Positions 8,008-15,262 of a stretch of DNA of 25,853 nucleotides are shown here, one piece after another. The stretch comes from ZC4RG30 sp964396335. GTDB taxonomy: Bacteria; Pseudomonadota; Gammaproteobacteria; Steroidobacterales; Steroidobacteraceae. The stretch lies in contig CAYNEX010000024.1 in assembly GCA_964396335.1 (NCBI GenBank), forward strand, positions 1 to 25,853, in the 5' to 3' direction. A program made the translations under genes and the position numbers. The notes below the pieces were generated by a model. That model was not told where the DNA came from and did no database searches. It saw only the letters and a list, made by a program, of their open reading frames with translations. The first letter of the stretch is position 1. Every line of letters begins with the position of its first letter.

Positions 8008-10181
8008 TAATTGTGGATCTCGAATGCGCGGTGGATCCGCGGATTGCCGGCGAAATCGAAAGGCAGGGTGGCGGCCGAGATGTCCGCTATCCGGAAACGC
8101 GAGCTGATCTCATCAGCCAGCACGAAGCGCTGTGCATTGGTCGAGAACACCAGCGTTCCGCCCGGTGCCAGCAGCCGCATGCAATGACCGATCAGCCGCG
8201 CATGGTCGCGCTGGGTGTCGAGCACACCGGTCATGCGCGCCGAATTCGAGAAAGTCGGCGGATCGAGGAAGATCAGGTCGAAGGCCGGCGCGGTGGGCTG
8301 CTCGTCCAGCCAGCGCAGCACGTCCGCCTGCAGCAGCATGTGCGCGGGCGTGGCGAGGCCATTGAGTTCAAGGTTGGCGCGCGCCCAGTCCAGGTACGTA
8401 CGGGAAAGATCGACGCTGAGCGAAGACGACGCCCCGCCGGCAGCAGCGTGCACCGTGGCCACGCCGGTGTAGCAGAACAGGTTCAGGAAACGCTTGCCGG
8501 CCGCGCGGCTGCCCAGCATGCGGCGGGTGACGCGATGGTCGAGGAACAGGCCGGTGTCCAGGTACGCATCCAGGTTGATGCGCAGCTTCAGGCCCGCCTC
8601 TTCCACCACATGGAATTCGCCCTCGCCCTGCAGGCGCTCGTACTGGCCGTCCTTCTGCCGGCGGCGGGTGCGCAGGCGGATGTCCTCGAAGGGCACGCCG
8701 GTGACTTCGGGCAGCACCGACAGCGCTTCCTCGCGACGGCGTCGCGCGGCGGCCGGATCGATCGATGCGGGCGGCGCGTACTCCTGCACGTACAGCCAGC
8801 GGCGGCCTTCGTCCGGACCGGCGCCGGTGTAGAGATCAATCGCCAGCGCGTACTCGGGCATGTCGGCGTCATAAATGCGCCAGCAGGTCACGCCCTCGCG
8901 GCGCGCAATCCTGCCCAGGCGCGCCAGGTTCTTCTTCAACCGGTTGGCGAACATGCGCGCACCGGTGCCCTGTGCAATCGAGGCATCGTCGATGACGATG
9001 CCGCGGCGGGCTTCGCGGCGCGCCTTGCGCTGGCCCGGCGCGAAACGCAGCACGCGGCATTCGATCGCGCCGTTGAACACGGTGTGCACGCGCGAGGCCT
9101 CGGCGCCGATCAGCTGGCCCAGTGCCGGTTCACCGGTGAGCACGGCGGCGTGCCAGTTGGAGAAGGGACCACGCAGCGCCTCGCCGATGGCGCGATGCGC
9201 GGCGGCGGCCTCTTCATCGCCTGCGATGCGTGCACCGTACGGCGGATTCACGCACAGCAGTCCCGGCGGTGCATCGCCTTCTGATTTCGGCCGCAGCTGC
9301 GCGATGTCGGCATGTTCGAAGCTGACCTGCGCGGCGATCTGCGCGCGGCGCGCATTCGCCTGCGCGGTGGCGATGGCGGCGCGGTTGCGGTCGGCACCAC
9401 GCACGATCACTTCCAGCGGCTTCGCGCGCGCGCGCGCCGCGGCCACCACTTCTTCCCAGGCGGCGGCGTCATGGCCGCGCCAGCCCTGGAATCCCCAGTA
9501 GTCGCGCAGCAGTCCGGGCGCGATGTCGGCCGCCATCCAGGCGGCCTCGATCACGAAGGTGCCCGAACCGCACATGGGATCGAGGAACTCGCCACCGGCT
9601 GTGGCAATCGCCGGCCAGCCGGCGCGCACCAGGATGCCGGCCGCGAGGTTCTCGCGCAGCGGCGCCTCGCCACCCTGCAGTCGGTATCCGCGCCGGCTCA
9701 GCGTCTCGCCGGCCAGGTCGATCGACAGCATCACCTCGCCGCGTGCGGCATGGGCCTGCACGGCGAGATCCGGCCGCTGCGTCTCCACGGTCGGACGCTG
9801 GCGCGTGGTATCGCGCAGCTGGTCGACGATGGCGTCCTTCAGCTTCAGCGCGCCGAAATGCGTGTTGCGGATGGCCGGATGCTGGCCGCTGAAGCCGCAG
9901 GCCAGCGTGCCGCGCGGATCCAGGTGCTCACGCCAGTCGATGCCACGCGCGAAGGCGTAGAAATCCTCGGTGCTGGCGACGCGGGCGCGCGCCACTTCCA
10001 GCAGCACGCGGCTGGCGAGGCGCGACTCAAGCAGCACACGATAGCCGGTGGCCAGCGTGCCCTCGAAGGTCACGCCTCCACCGGCCTCTGCGACATTGGT
10101 TCCACCCAGTGCGGTGATCTCGGCGGCAAGCAGATCCGCGAAACCGCGCGGCACCGTGGCGACAAAAAGCCGGCTGGTCAC
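8004..10181 (-). CDS. rlmL: Bifunctional 23S rRNA methyltransferase RlmKL (m2G2445 and m7G2069)
   Basis: 725 residues, the length of the fused gammaproteobacterial enzyme, starting at a GTG (10181). The N-terminal half (RlmL) has a THUMP RNA-binding region at about 45-155, the SAM-binding motif DPMCGSGT at 201-208 and the catalytic NPPYG at 312-316, which makes m2G2445. The C-terminal half (RlmK) carries GLFLDHR (544-550), NLFCYTG (567-573) and LDPPTFSNS (639-647), which makes m7G2069 of 23S rRNA. It acts in the cytoplasm on the peptidyl-transferase region during large-subunit assembly. It lies 10 bp downstream of the PuuC-like gene on the same strand and so may be co-transcribed with it. The functional link is not obvious and is probably only positional. 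Confidence 0.97.
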   Translation of the reverse strand: MTSRLFVATVPRGFADLLAAEITALGGTNVAEAGGGVTFEGTLATGYRVLLESRLASRVLLEVARARVASTEDFYAFARGIDWREHLDPRGTLACGFSGQHPAIRNTHFGALKLKDAIVDQLRDTTRQRPTVETQRPDLAVQAHAARGEVMLSIDLAGETLSRRGYRLQGGEAPLRENLAAGILVRAGWPAIATAGGEFLDPMCGSGTFVIEAAWMAADIAPGLLRDYWGFQGWRGHDAAAWEEVVAAARARAKPLEVIVRGADRNRAAIATAQANARRAQIAAQVSFEHADIAQLRPKSEGDAPPGLLCVNPPYGARIAGDEEAAAAHRAIGEALRGPFSNWHAAVLTGEPALGQLIGAEASRVHTVFNGAIECRVLRFAPGQRKARREARRGIVIDDASIAQGTGARMFANRLKKNLARLGRIARREGVTCWRIYDADMPEYALAIDLYTGAGPDEGRRWLYVQEYAPPASIDPAAARRRREEALSVLPEVTGVPFEDIRLRTRRRQKDGQYERLQGEGEFHVVEEAGLKLRINLDAYLDTGLFLDHRVTRRMLGSRAAGKRFLNLFCYTGVATVHAAAGGASSSLSVDLSRTYLDWARANLELNGLATPAHMLLQADVLRWLDEQPTAPAFDLIFLDPPTFSNSARMTGVLDTQRDHARLIGHCMRLLAPGGTLVFSTNAQRFVLADEISSRFRIADISAATLPFDFAGNPRIHRAFEIHNY

Positions 10182-10191
10182 GATGCGCGCT

Positions 10192-11688
10192 TCACGTCAG
10201 GTCGATCCAGGTGGTCTTCAGTTCAGTGAACTTGTCGAAGGCATGCAGCGACTTGTCACGGCCGATGCCCGACTGGCGGAAGCCGCCGAACGGCACGGTG
10301 ATGTCATCGGCGTCATAGCAGTTCACGTAGACCACACCGGAGCGGACGGCGCGCGCCATGCGGTGTGCGGTCGCAAGATCGCGCGTCCACACCGCCGCGG
10401 CCAGGCCATAGCTGCTGTCATTGGCGATGCGCACGGCCTCGGCCTCATCCCGGAAAGTGGTGACAGCCAGCACCGGCCCGAAGATCTCCTCGCGTGCGAT
10501 GCGCATGCCCGGCTGCACGTCATCGAACAGCGTCGGTTCGACGTAACAGCCGCCGGTCTCCTGCCGCACCTGCGCGCCACCGAAGGCCAGCCGCGCGCCT
10601 TCGCTGCGGCCGGCGTCGATGTATTCGAGCACGCGCTGCATCTGCTGCACGTCGACGATTGCGCCGAGCTTCGTGGCCGGATCCAGCGGATCACCGGGCG
10701 CCATGTCGCGCGCCACGCTGGCGATCTCGTCGAGTACCGCGTCCTTCAGGTCGGCATGCACCAGCAGGCGTGATCCGGCCGAACACATCTCGCCCTGGTT
10801 GAAGAAGATGGCATAGGCCGCCGCCTGCGCCGCGCGCCGTACATCCTGCCAGTCGCCCATGATGATGTTCGGCGACTTGCCGCCGCATTCCAGCGACACG
10901 CGCTTCAGGTTCGACTGCGCCGCGCAGGCCATGATGTGCTTGCCGGTGGCGGTGGAACCGGTGAAGCCGATGCCATCCACGTCACCATGCAGCGCCAGCG
11001 CATTGCCGGCGGTGCGGCCGAAGCCGGTCACGACGTTGAACACACCGCGCGGCACGCCGGCCTCGAACGCCAGCTCCGCCAGCCGCAGCGCGGTCAGCGG
11101 GGATTTCTCCGACGGCTTCAGCACCACCGAATTGCCGGCGGCGAGGATGGGGCCGAGCTTCCAGGCCGCCATGATCATCGGGAAGTTCCACGGCACGATG
11201 GCGCCGACCACACCCAGCGGCTCGCGCGACACCAGCGCCAGCGTGTCGGGCGCGGTGGGCGCGATCTCGCCATACACCTTGTCGATGCTTTCAGCGAACC
11301 ACTGGATGCAGTTGGCGGTCGAGGGCACATCGACGCTGAGCGAATCGCCGATGGGCTTGCCCATGTCCAGCGTCTCGGTCAGCGCCAGCTCCTCGCGATG
11401 CGCGCGGATCGCATCGGAGAAACGCAGCAGCACCGTCTTGCGCTCGCGCGGCGGCATGGCCGCCCACTCGCCGCGCTCGAAGGCACGCCGCGCACTCTGC
11501 ACGGCGGCGTCGACATCGGCGGCATCACCGGCGGCGACCTTCGCCAGCACACGGCCGTCGATCGGGCTGACCTTGTCGAAGGTGGCGCCGGAGGCCGCGG
11601 GCCGGAACTGCCCGTCGATGAACAGGCCCTCGCGGGGACGCAATGCGGCGGCGCGGGCGCGCCAGTCAATGGAGGTGGTGTCGCTCAT
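10192..11688 (-). CDS. puuC: Gamma-glutamyl-gamma-aminobutyraldehyde dehydrogenase (PuuC-like ALDH)
   Basis: 498 residues from the ATG at 11688 (MSDTTSIDWR). The open frame extends 18 codons further, but that stretch looks like leader DNA. Aldehyde-dehydrogenase landmarks are VPWNFP with oxyanion-hole Asn168, the NAD-binding GFTGSTATGK (241-250), LECGGKSPN with general base Glu267, and NQGEMCSAG with nucleophile Cys302. The start (RLFING-like GLFIDGQF), the DKVYGEIA segment and the ending RDKSLHAFDKFTELKTTW match E. coli PuuC closely from memory. It should oxidise gamma-glutamyl-gamma-aminobutyraldehyde to gamma-glutamyl-GABA with NAD(P). Its expected partners PuuB and PuuD are 6-11 kb to the left, so the pathway is split in this genome. 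It is divergent from the aminotransferase gene. Confidence 0.9.
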   Translation of the reverse strand: MSDTTSIDWRARAAALRPREGLFIDGQFRPAASGATFDKVSPIDGRVLAKVAAGDAADVDAAVQSARRAFERGEWAAMPPRERKTVLLRFSDAIRAHREELALTETLDMGKPIGDSLSVDVPSTANCIQWFAESIDKVYGEIAPTAPDTLALVSREPLGVVGAIVPWNFPMIMAAWKLGPILAAGNSVVLKPSEKSPLTALRLAELAFEAGVPRGVFNVVTGFGRTAGNALALHGDVDGIGFTGSTATGKHIMACAAQSNLKRVSLECGGKSPNIIMGDWQDVRRAAQAAAYAIFFNQGEMCSAGSRLLVHADLKDAVLDEIASVARDMAPGDPLDPATKLGAIVDVQQMQRVLEYIDAGRSEGARLAFGGAQVRQETGGCYVEPTLFDDVQPGMRIAREEIFGPVLAVTTFRDEAEAVRIANDSSYGLAAAVWTRDLATAHRMARAVRSGVVYVNCYDADDITVPFGGFRQSGIGRDKSLHAFDKFTELKTTWIDLT

Positions 11689-11800
11689 GGGGGAAGGGTC
11701 GGGACGGCCGGTTATTTCGGTATGTATCGCCGCCCCTGTCAACTTTTCCTATGATGAATCCCACGTCCCCTCGCACCCCGCTGCATTGACCGGAGTTCCC
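11689..11800. promoter_or_regulatory. Divergent promoter region between puuC and the aminotransferase
   Basis: 112 bp separating two divergent starts. On the minus strand there is a perfect -35 hexamer TTGACA (complement of 11737-11742), with the AT-rich GAAATAA at -10 distance as a weak partner. On the plus strand TATGAT (11750-11755) could be a -10 box but lacks a good -35. A GGAG ribosome-binding site at 11792-11795 precedes the aminotransferase ATG. Divergent layout suggests shared control of two steps of the same pathway. Confidence 0.35.
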
Positions 11801-13150
11801 ATGAACGCCCGCCCTGCCGACCCCACCCCGCGCCCCCTGACCCGCGAGCAGCTTGAAGCCTTCTGGATGCCGTTCACGGCCAACCGCCAGTTCAAGGCCG
11901 CGCCGCGCATCCTGGCGCGCGCCCGCGGCATGCATTACTGGACCGATGACGGCCGGCAGCTGCTGGATGGCGTGGCCGGCCTGTGGTGCGTGAACGCCGG
12001 CCATGGCCGGCGCGAGATCACCGAGGCCGTGGCGGCCTCGCTGGAGCAGGTGGACTATGCCCCGCCCTTCCAGATGGGCCACCCGCAGGCCTTCGAACTG
12101 GCACACCGCCTGGCCGGCATCGCGCCGGCGGGCCTGGACCATGTGTTCTTCGCCAACAGCGGCTCCGAGGCCGTCGACACCGCGCTGAAGATCGCCTTGC
12201 AGTATCACCGGCTGAAGGGCGAGGCGACCCGCACCCGCCTGATCGGCCGCGAGCGCGGTTACCACGGCGTGAACCTGGGCGGCACCACGGTCGGCGGCAT
12301 GGTGGCCAACCGCAAGGCCTGGGGCACGAACATGCTGCCCGGCACCGATCACCTGCCCCACACCCACATCCCGGCGAAGAATGCCTTCACCCGCGGTGTG
12401 CCCGAGCACGGCGCGGAACTGGCTGCGGAACTGGAGCGGCTGGTGGCGCTGCATGATGCCTCCAGCATTGCCGCGGTGATCGTCGAGCCCATCGCCGGCT
12501 CCACCGGCGTGCTGGTCCCGCCGAAGGGTTACCTGCAGACCCTGCGCGAGATCTGCACGAAGCACGGCATCCTGCTGATCTTCGACGAGGTCATCACCGG
12601 CTTCGGCCGCACCGGCTCGGCCTTCGCCGCGCAGGAATTCGGCGTCACGCCCGACCTCATCACCTGCGCCAAGGGCCTGACCAACGGCGCGGTGCCGATG
12701 GGCGCGGTGATCGTGAAGAAGGAGATCCACGACGCCTTCATGACCGGCCCGGAGAACGCCATCGAGCTGTTCCACGGCTACACCTATTCGGGGCACCCCA
12801 CCGCCTGCGCGGCCGGCCTTGCAGCGCTGGACATCTACCAGCGCGAGGGACTGTTCCAGCGCGCGAAGGAGCTGGCGCCCTACTGGCAGGATGCGGTGCA
12901 CAGCCTGAAGGGCCTGCCGCATGTCATCGACATCCGCAATTACGGCCTGGCGGCGGCGATCGAATACGAGCCGGTTGCCGGCAGCCCCGGCAAGCGCGGA
13001 TTCGAGGTGTTCCTGAAGGCCTTCGAGAGCGGCATCCTGGTGCGCGGCGCCGGGGATATCACCGCCATGTCGCCGCCGCTGATCATCGAGAAGGCGCAGA
13101 TCGACCAGCTGGTGGAGACGCTGGGCAAGGCCATCAAGGCCGCGGGCTGA
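11801..13150 (+). CDS. Class III omega-amino acid--pyruvate aminotransferase (beta-alanine/GABA/putrescine type)
   Basis: 449 residues from the ATG at 11801, preceded by GGAG with a 5-base gap. The frame is open far upstream, but only this start gives the family-typical N-terminus (LTREQLEAFWMPFTANRQFK). The PLP-binding lysine is Lys291 in TCAKGLTNGAVPMG. Asp262 in IFDEVITGFGRTG contacts the pyridine nitrogen, Trp62 in LWCVNAGHGR is a substrate-pocket residue of omega-transaminases, and NSGSEAVDTALK is the phosphate-binding loop. These enzymes pass the amino group of beta-alanine, GABA, putrescine or similar omega-amines to pyruvate. Next to puuC and with PuuD in the same region, the likely job is turning GABA into succinate semialdehyde. 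The exact donor is inference. No succinate-semialdehyde dehydrogenase is seen in the window. Confidence 0.92.
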   Translation: MNARPADPTPRPLTREQLEAFWMPFTANRQFKAAPRILARARGMHYWTDDGRQLLDGVAGLWCVNAGHGRREITEAVAASLEQVDYAPPFQMGHPQAFELAHRLAGIAPAGLDHVFFANSGSEAVDTALKIALQYHRLKGEATRTRLIGRERGYHGVNLGGTTVGGMVANRKAWGTNMLPGTDHLPHTHIPAKNAFTRGVPEHGAELAAELERLVALHDASSIAAVIVEPIAGSTGVLVPPKGYLQTLREICTKHGILLIFDEVITGFGRTGSAFAAQEFGVTPDLITCAKGLTNGAVPMGAVIVKKEIHDAFMTGPENAIELFHGYTYSGHPTACAAGLAALDIYQREGLFQRAKELAPYWQDAVHSLKGLPHVIDIRNYGLAAAIEYEPVAGSPGKRGFEVFLKAFESGILVRGAGDITAMSPPLIIEKAQIDQLVETLGKAIKAAG

Positions 13151-13208
13151 CCGCGCGTCGCGCGGACCGGTGCACGCCGTCCTCGCCGCCTTCCCGTTCC
13201 GCAAAGAA

Positions 13209-13238
13209 AAAGGCCCGGTGCCTGCGCACCGGGCCTTT
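13209..13238. terminator. Bidirectional rho-independent terminator
   Basis: A perfect 10-bp GC-rich stem (13212-13221 with 13226-13235), extended by three A-T pairs, with the 4-base loop CTGC. Leftwards it is followed by a T-rich tract (complement of the A run at 13203-13211), rightwards by TTT. It lies between the convergent aminotransferase and first porin genes and probably ends both transcripts. Confidence 0.88.
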
Positions 13239-13282
13239 CGATCTGTCCAGCCTTCAGGCCGCGAGGCCGTCAGGCTGTCCGA

Positions 13283-13954
13283 TCACTTGCCCCAGGGCAG
13301 AGTGGTCGAGATCGTCGCGACCACGCGGTCGGCGTCCCACGCGCTCTTGTTGGTGTCGACGTACTTCACGGCGAAGTCGATGTTCGCAATGGAGTAGCCC
13401 ACGCCCACCGAGTAGTCGAGCGTCTTCACGAACGAGCCCGAGGCATCGCCGAACGAGCGACCCACGTGGGCCAGCAGCGACAGGCCTTCGACCTGGGCGA
13501 TCGGGTAGGCAGCGTTGGCTTCCAGGTAGAAGCCGTCTTCGTCCGAGCTGGCGTAGTCCGGCGAGTACCACAGCTTGGCGCTCAGCCAGTCCTTGCTGAT
13601 GCCGGCGTACAGCTCGACCGTGTTCAGGTCGCTCCAGCCCGGGTAGGTGTAGTAGTTGGCACCCACGTCGTAGCCGAAGGACTCGGTCTCACCGGCGTAA
13701 CCGGCGAAGAAGTCCAGCTCGATGTCGTCGGACGGGTTGGGGAACTTGACGGTGCTGCCCCAGGCGCCCACGTAGAAGCCGCTGTCGAAGTTGTAGCTGG
13801 CACCCAGCTGGAAGGCCGGGTCCTCATCCGACTGCGTCGCGCCACGGAAGTCGTAGTCCGAGACGATAGCCGGGGTCACCGAGAACGATCCGGCATGGGC
13901 AGCGCCAGCGATGGCCAGCAGGGCCGCACCAGCGGCGATTCGGGACTTGATCAT
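13283..13954 (-). CDS. TorF-family putative outer-membrane porin (Gcw_chp family), copy 1
   Basis: 223 residues with a clear signal peptide cleaved after AHA (21), an AAGGAG ribosome-binding site 7 bp before the ATG, and no cytoplasmic domain. The mature protein is built of alternating hydrophobic/aromatic strands that end in a beta-barrel-like C-terminus. Family hallmarks are SDYDFRGATQSDEDPAFQLGASY near the start, GFYVGAWGSTVKF, ELDFFAGYAGE and SVGVGYSIANIDFAVKYVDT. TorF-family proteins are predicted small outer-membrane channels, and in many proteobacteria they are linked to nitrogen (GlnK/AmtB) loci. That fits the polyamine/glutamine-synthetase setting but is not proof. The gene has its own terminator downstream and a 320-bp upstream region. 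A diverged paralogue follows at 14356-15078. Confidence 0.9.
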   Translation of the reverse strand: MIKSRIAAGAALLAIAGAAHAGSFSVTPAIVSDYDFRGATQSDEDPAFQLGASYNFDSGFYVGAWGSTVKFPNPSDDIELDFFAGYAGETESFGYDVGANYYTYPGWSDLNTVELYAGISKDWLSAKLWYSPDYASSDEDGFYLEANAAYPIAQVEGLSLLAHVGRSFGDASGSFVKTLDYSVGVGYSIANIDFAVKYVDTNKSAWDADRVVATISTTLPWGK

Positions 13955-14274
13955 TCATTCACTCCTTAACGAGTTTGGACAGAATCTGGCGCCCTGTTGC
14001 ATGCGCCATACGCTTCAGCGTGCGCGTAGCCTAACAGGATGGTTATGGGATTGAAAAGCAACGACTGCTTAGCCGGTTATCTGTCTTGGAAAAACCGGAA
14101 TCAGTTCACGAAATCGTCTCCAGACTGCTGTTTTTTCAGCGTTAACCCGCAAAGCCTGCCTTGACAGAGAGCGATAGATGTGAGCAAACCGGTCAGATCT
14201 GTTGTTTTGGTGACACAGAATCTTTCCGGGGAATTCATGTGTCTTTTATGCAACCCCGAGGTTTGAGCGGGCCA
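13955..14274 (-). promoter_or_regulatory. Long, AT-richer upstream region of porin copy 1
   Basis: 320 bp without a credible gene and clearly less GC-rich than its surroundings. It holds several small inverted repeats: CCGGTT/AACCGG (14073-14078 and 14093-14098), GCTG-TTTTTT-CAGC (14127-14140) and TGGCGC/GCGCCA (13987-13992 and 14003-14008). On the minus strand TTTCAA-17 bp-TAGGCT is a weak sigma-70 candidate about 90 bp before the start. I looked for a sigma-54 site and found none. The length suggests several regulator sites or a structured leader; which one is unknown. Confidence 0.4.
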
Positions 14275-14305
14275 CAAAAAAAGCCCGGCCGTTGTGGCCG
14301 GGCTT
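14275..14305 (-). terminator. Rho-independent terminator of porin copy 2
   Basis: A perfect 10-bp stem (14281-14290 with 14296-14305) around the loop GTTGT, followed on the minus strand by a run of T (complement of the A run 14275-14282). It lies about 50 bp after the stop codon of the second porin and separates it from copy 1, so the two porins are independent units. Confidence 0.92.
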
Positions 14306-14355
14306 GATTTGTCGGGAGTGGAACGCGGCGAGGCGTTCCGTAACCCGCGCGGGTC

Positions 14356-15078
14356 TTACTCCGCGCCGCCGAGCGTCGTGGACAGGGAGAACACGAACCG
14401 GCCCAGGTTGCGGGGGTTGGTGTTCATGTCGCTGCCGTCGACGTAGCGCATCGAGGCGTTCCAGCCACCGACGTCGTAACCCACGCCCACGGACCAGTCG
14501 AGGTACTCACCGGCACCGGCCGTGCGGCCCCACTTGTTCTTGTGGTACTCAGCGCCGCTGTAACCCAGGTGGGTCAGGAAGCTGAAGCCATTGGCCATCG
14601 GCAGGTTGAAGTTGGTGTCGACGTAGTAAGCGGTGTCGCCCGAGCTGTTGAAGTCCCAGGAGTACCACAGCTTCAGGCCGAAGAACCCCTTGGTGATTCC
14701 CGCGTAGATCTCGGGGAAGTTGCCTTCACCGGCATTCGGATAGGCGTAATAGATCGCACCGACGTCGAAGCCCAGGCCGTCATCCGGATCGCCGAAGGCG
14801 TAGCCGATGTAGGTGTCGAGCTCGGTGTTCGGGCGGCGGCCGTAGACTTCCCAGTCGGCCGTGTTGGCGAACTTGACGTTGCTGCCCCAGATGCCCATGT
14901 AGATGCCGGAATCGGCACTGTAGTTGAGACCCAGCTGGAAGGCCGGATCACCCTGGGTCCGGCTGATGCCGCGGAAGTCGTAGTCGTTCGTCAGGGTTGC
15001 CGTCGCGCTGATTTCAGCTGCGCCCACCACCCCCGTGGCGGCCAGCAGGGCCCCGGCTACCGCAATACGTGCTTTCAT
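14356..15078 (-). CDS. TorF-family putative outer-membrane porin (Gcw_chp family), copy 2
   Basis: 240 residues with a signal peptide ending VVGA/AE (about residue 20). The start ATG (15078) follows GGGAG with a 10-bp gap. It is a paralogue of the gene at 13283-13954: both share the opening DYDFRG...DPAFQLG..Y, then a DSG(F/I)Y.G.WGS.VKF block and a C-terminal SVGVGY....RYVD segment. This copy has extra loops (for example EVYGRRPNTELD and SGAEYHKNKWGRTAGAG), which should face outward in a barrel and may set channel specificity. Role: predicted small outer-membrane channel, substrate unknown. Upstream are two sets of direct repeats (15164-15185 and 15189-15220) that suggest activator control, unlike copy 1. 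Confidence 0.9.
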   Translation of the reverse strand: MKARIAVAGALLAATGVVGAAEISATATLTNDYDFRGISRTQGDPAFQLGLNYSADSGIYMGIWGSNVKFANTADWEVYGRRPNTELDTYIGYAFGDPDDGLGFDVGAIYYAYPNAGEGNFPEIYAGITKGFFGLKLWYSWDFNSSGDTAYYVDTNFNLPMANGFSFLTHLGYSGAEYHKNKWGRTAGAGEYLDWSVGVGYDVGGWNASMRYVDGSDMNTNPRNLGRFVFSLSTTLGGAE

Positions 15079-15163
15079 CTGAATTCCACTCCCTAATCTT
15101 TGTAACTTTTGGTGAAACCCGGGGCGCCGTCACCTTGTTGCGAGTCCCCGACGCAGTGGCGCG

Positions 15164-15185
15164 GCAGCAAGCCTAGCAGCAAGCC
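15164..15185 (-). repeat. Direct repeat GCAGCAAGCC, 12-bp period
   Basis: GCAGCAAGCC occurs at 15164-15173 and again at 15176-15185, in the upstream region of the second porin and 86-107 bp before its start codon. It directly abuts the 21-bp-phased repeats. It could be part of the same regulatory site or a chance duplication. Confidence 0.5.
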
Positions 15186-15188
15186 GCC

Positions 15189-15220
15189 ACGAGTAAAAGG
15201 CTTTCGGTTACGAGTAAAAG
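15189..15220 (-). promoter_or_regulatory. Phased direct repeats ACGAGTAAAAG, likely activator site of porin copy 2
   Basis: The 11-mer ACGAGTAAAAG is perfectly repeated at 15189-15199 and 15210-15220, a 21-bp period (two helical turns), 111-142 bp upstream of the second porin start. The A-rich 11-mer stands out against the GC-rich genome. Repeats on one DNA face at this distance are typical of response-regulator or activator dimers. The protein that binds is unknown. Confidence 0.5.
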
Positions 15221-15262
15221 TCACTGTTTGTGCCGCTTGTGGCAACCGGGCAACGAGCGGCT

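Noticed and set aside
10859..11800. 314-codon upstream extension of the aminotransferase frame
   Set aside because: It lies antisense over the PuuC-like gene. The real start with a GGAG ribosome-binding site is at 11801, where the family N-terminus begins.
13955..14274. Sigma-54 promoter for the porin, expected if nitrogen-regulated
   Set aside because: No GG-N10-GC pair with the conserved TGGCAC/TTGC surroundings; the nearest candidate has the wrong spacing.
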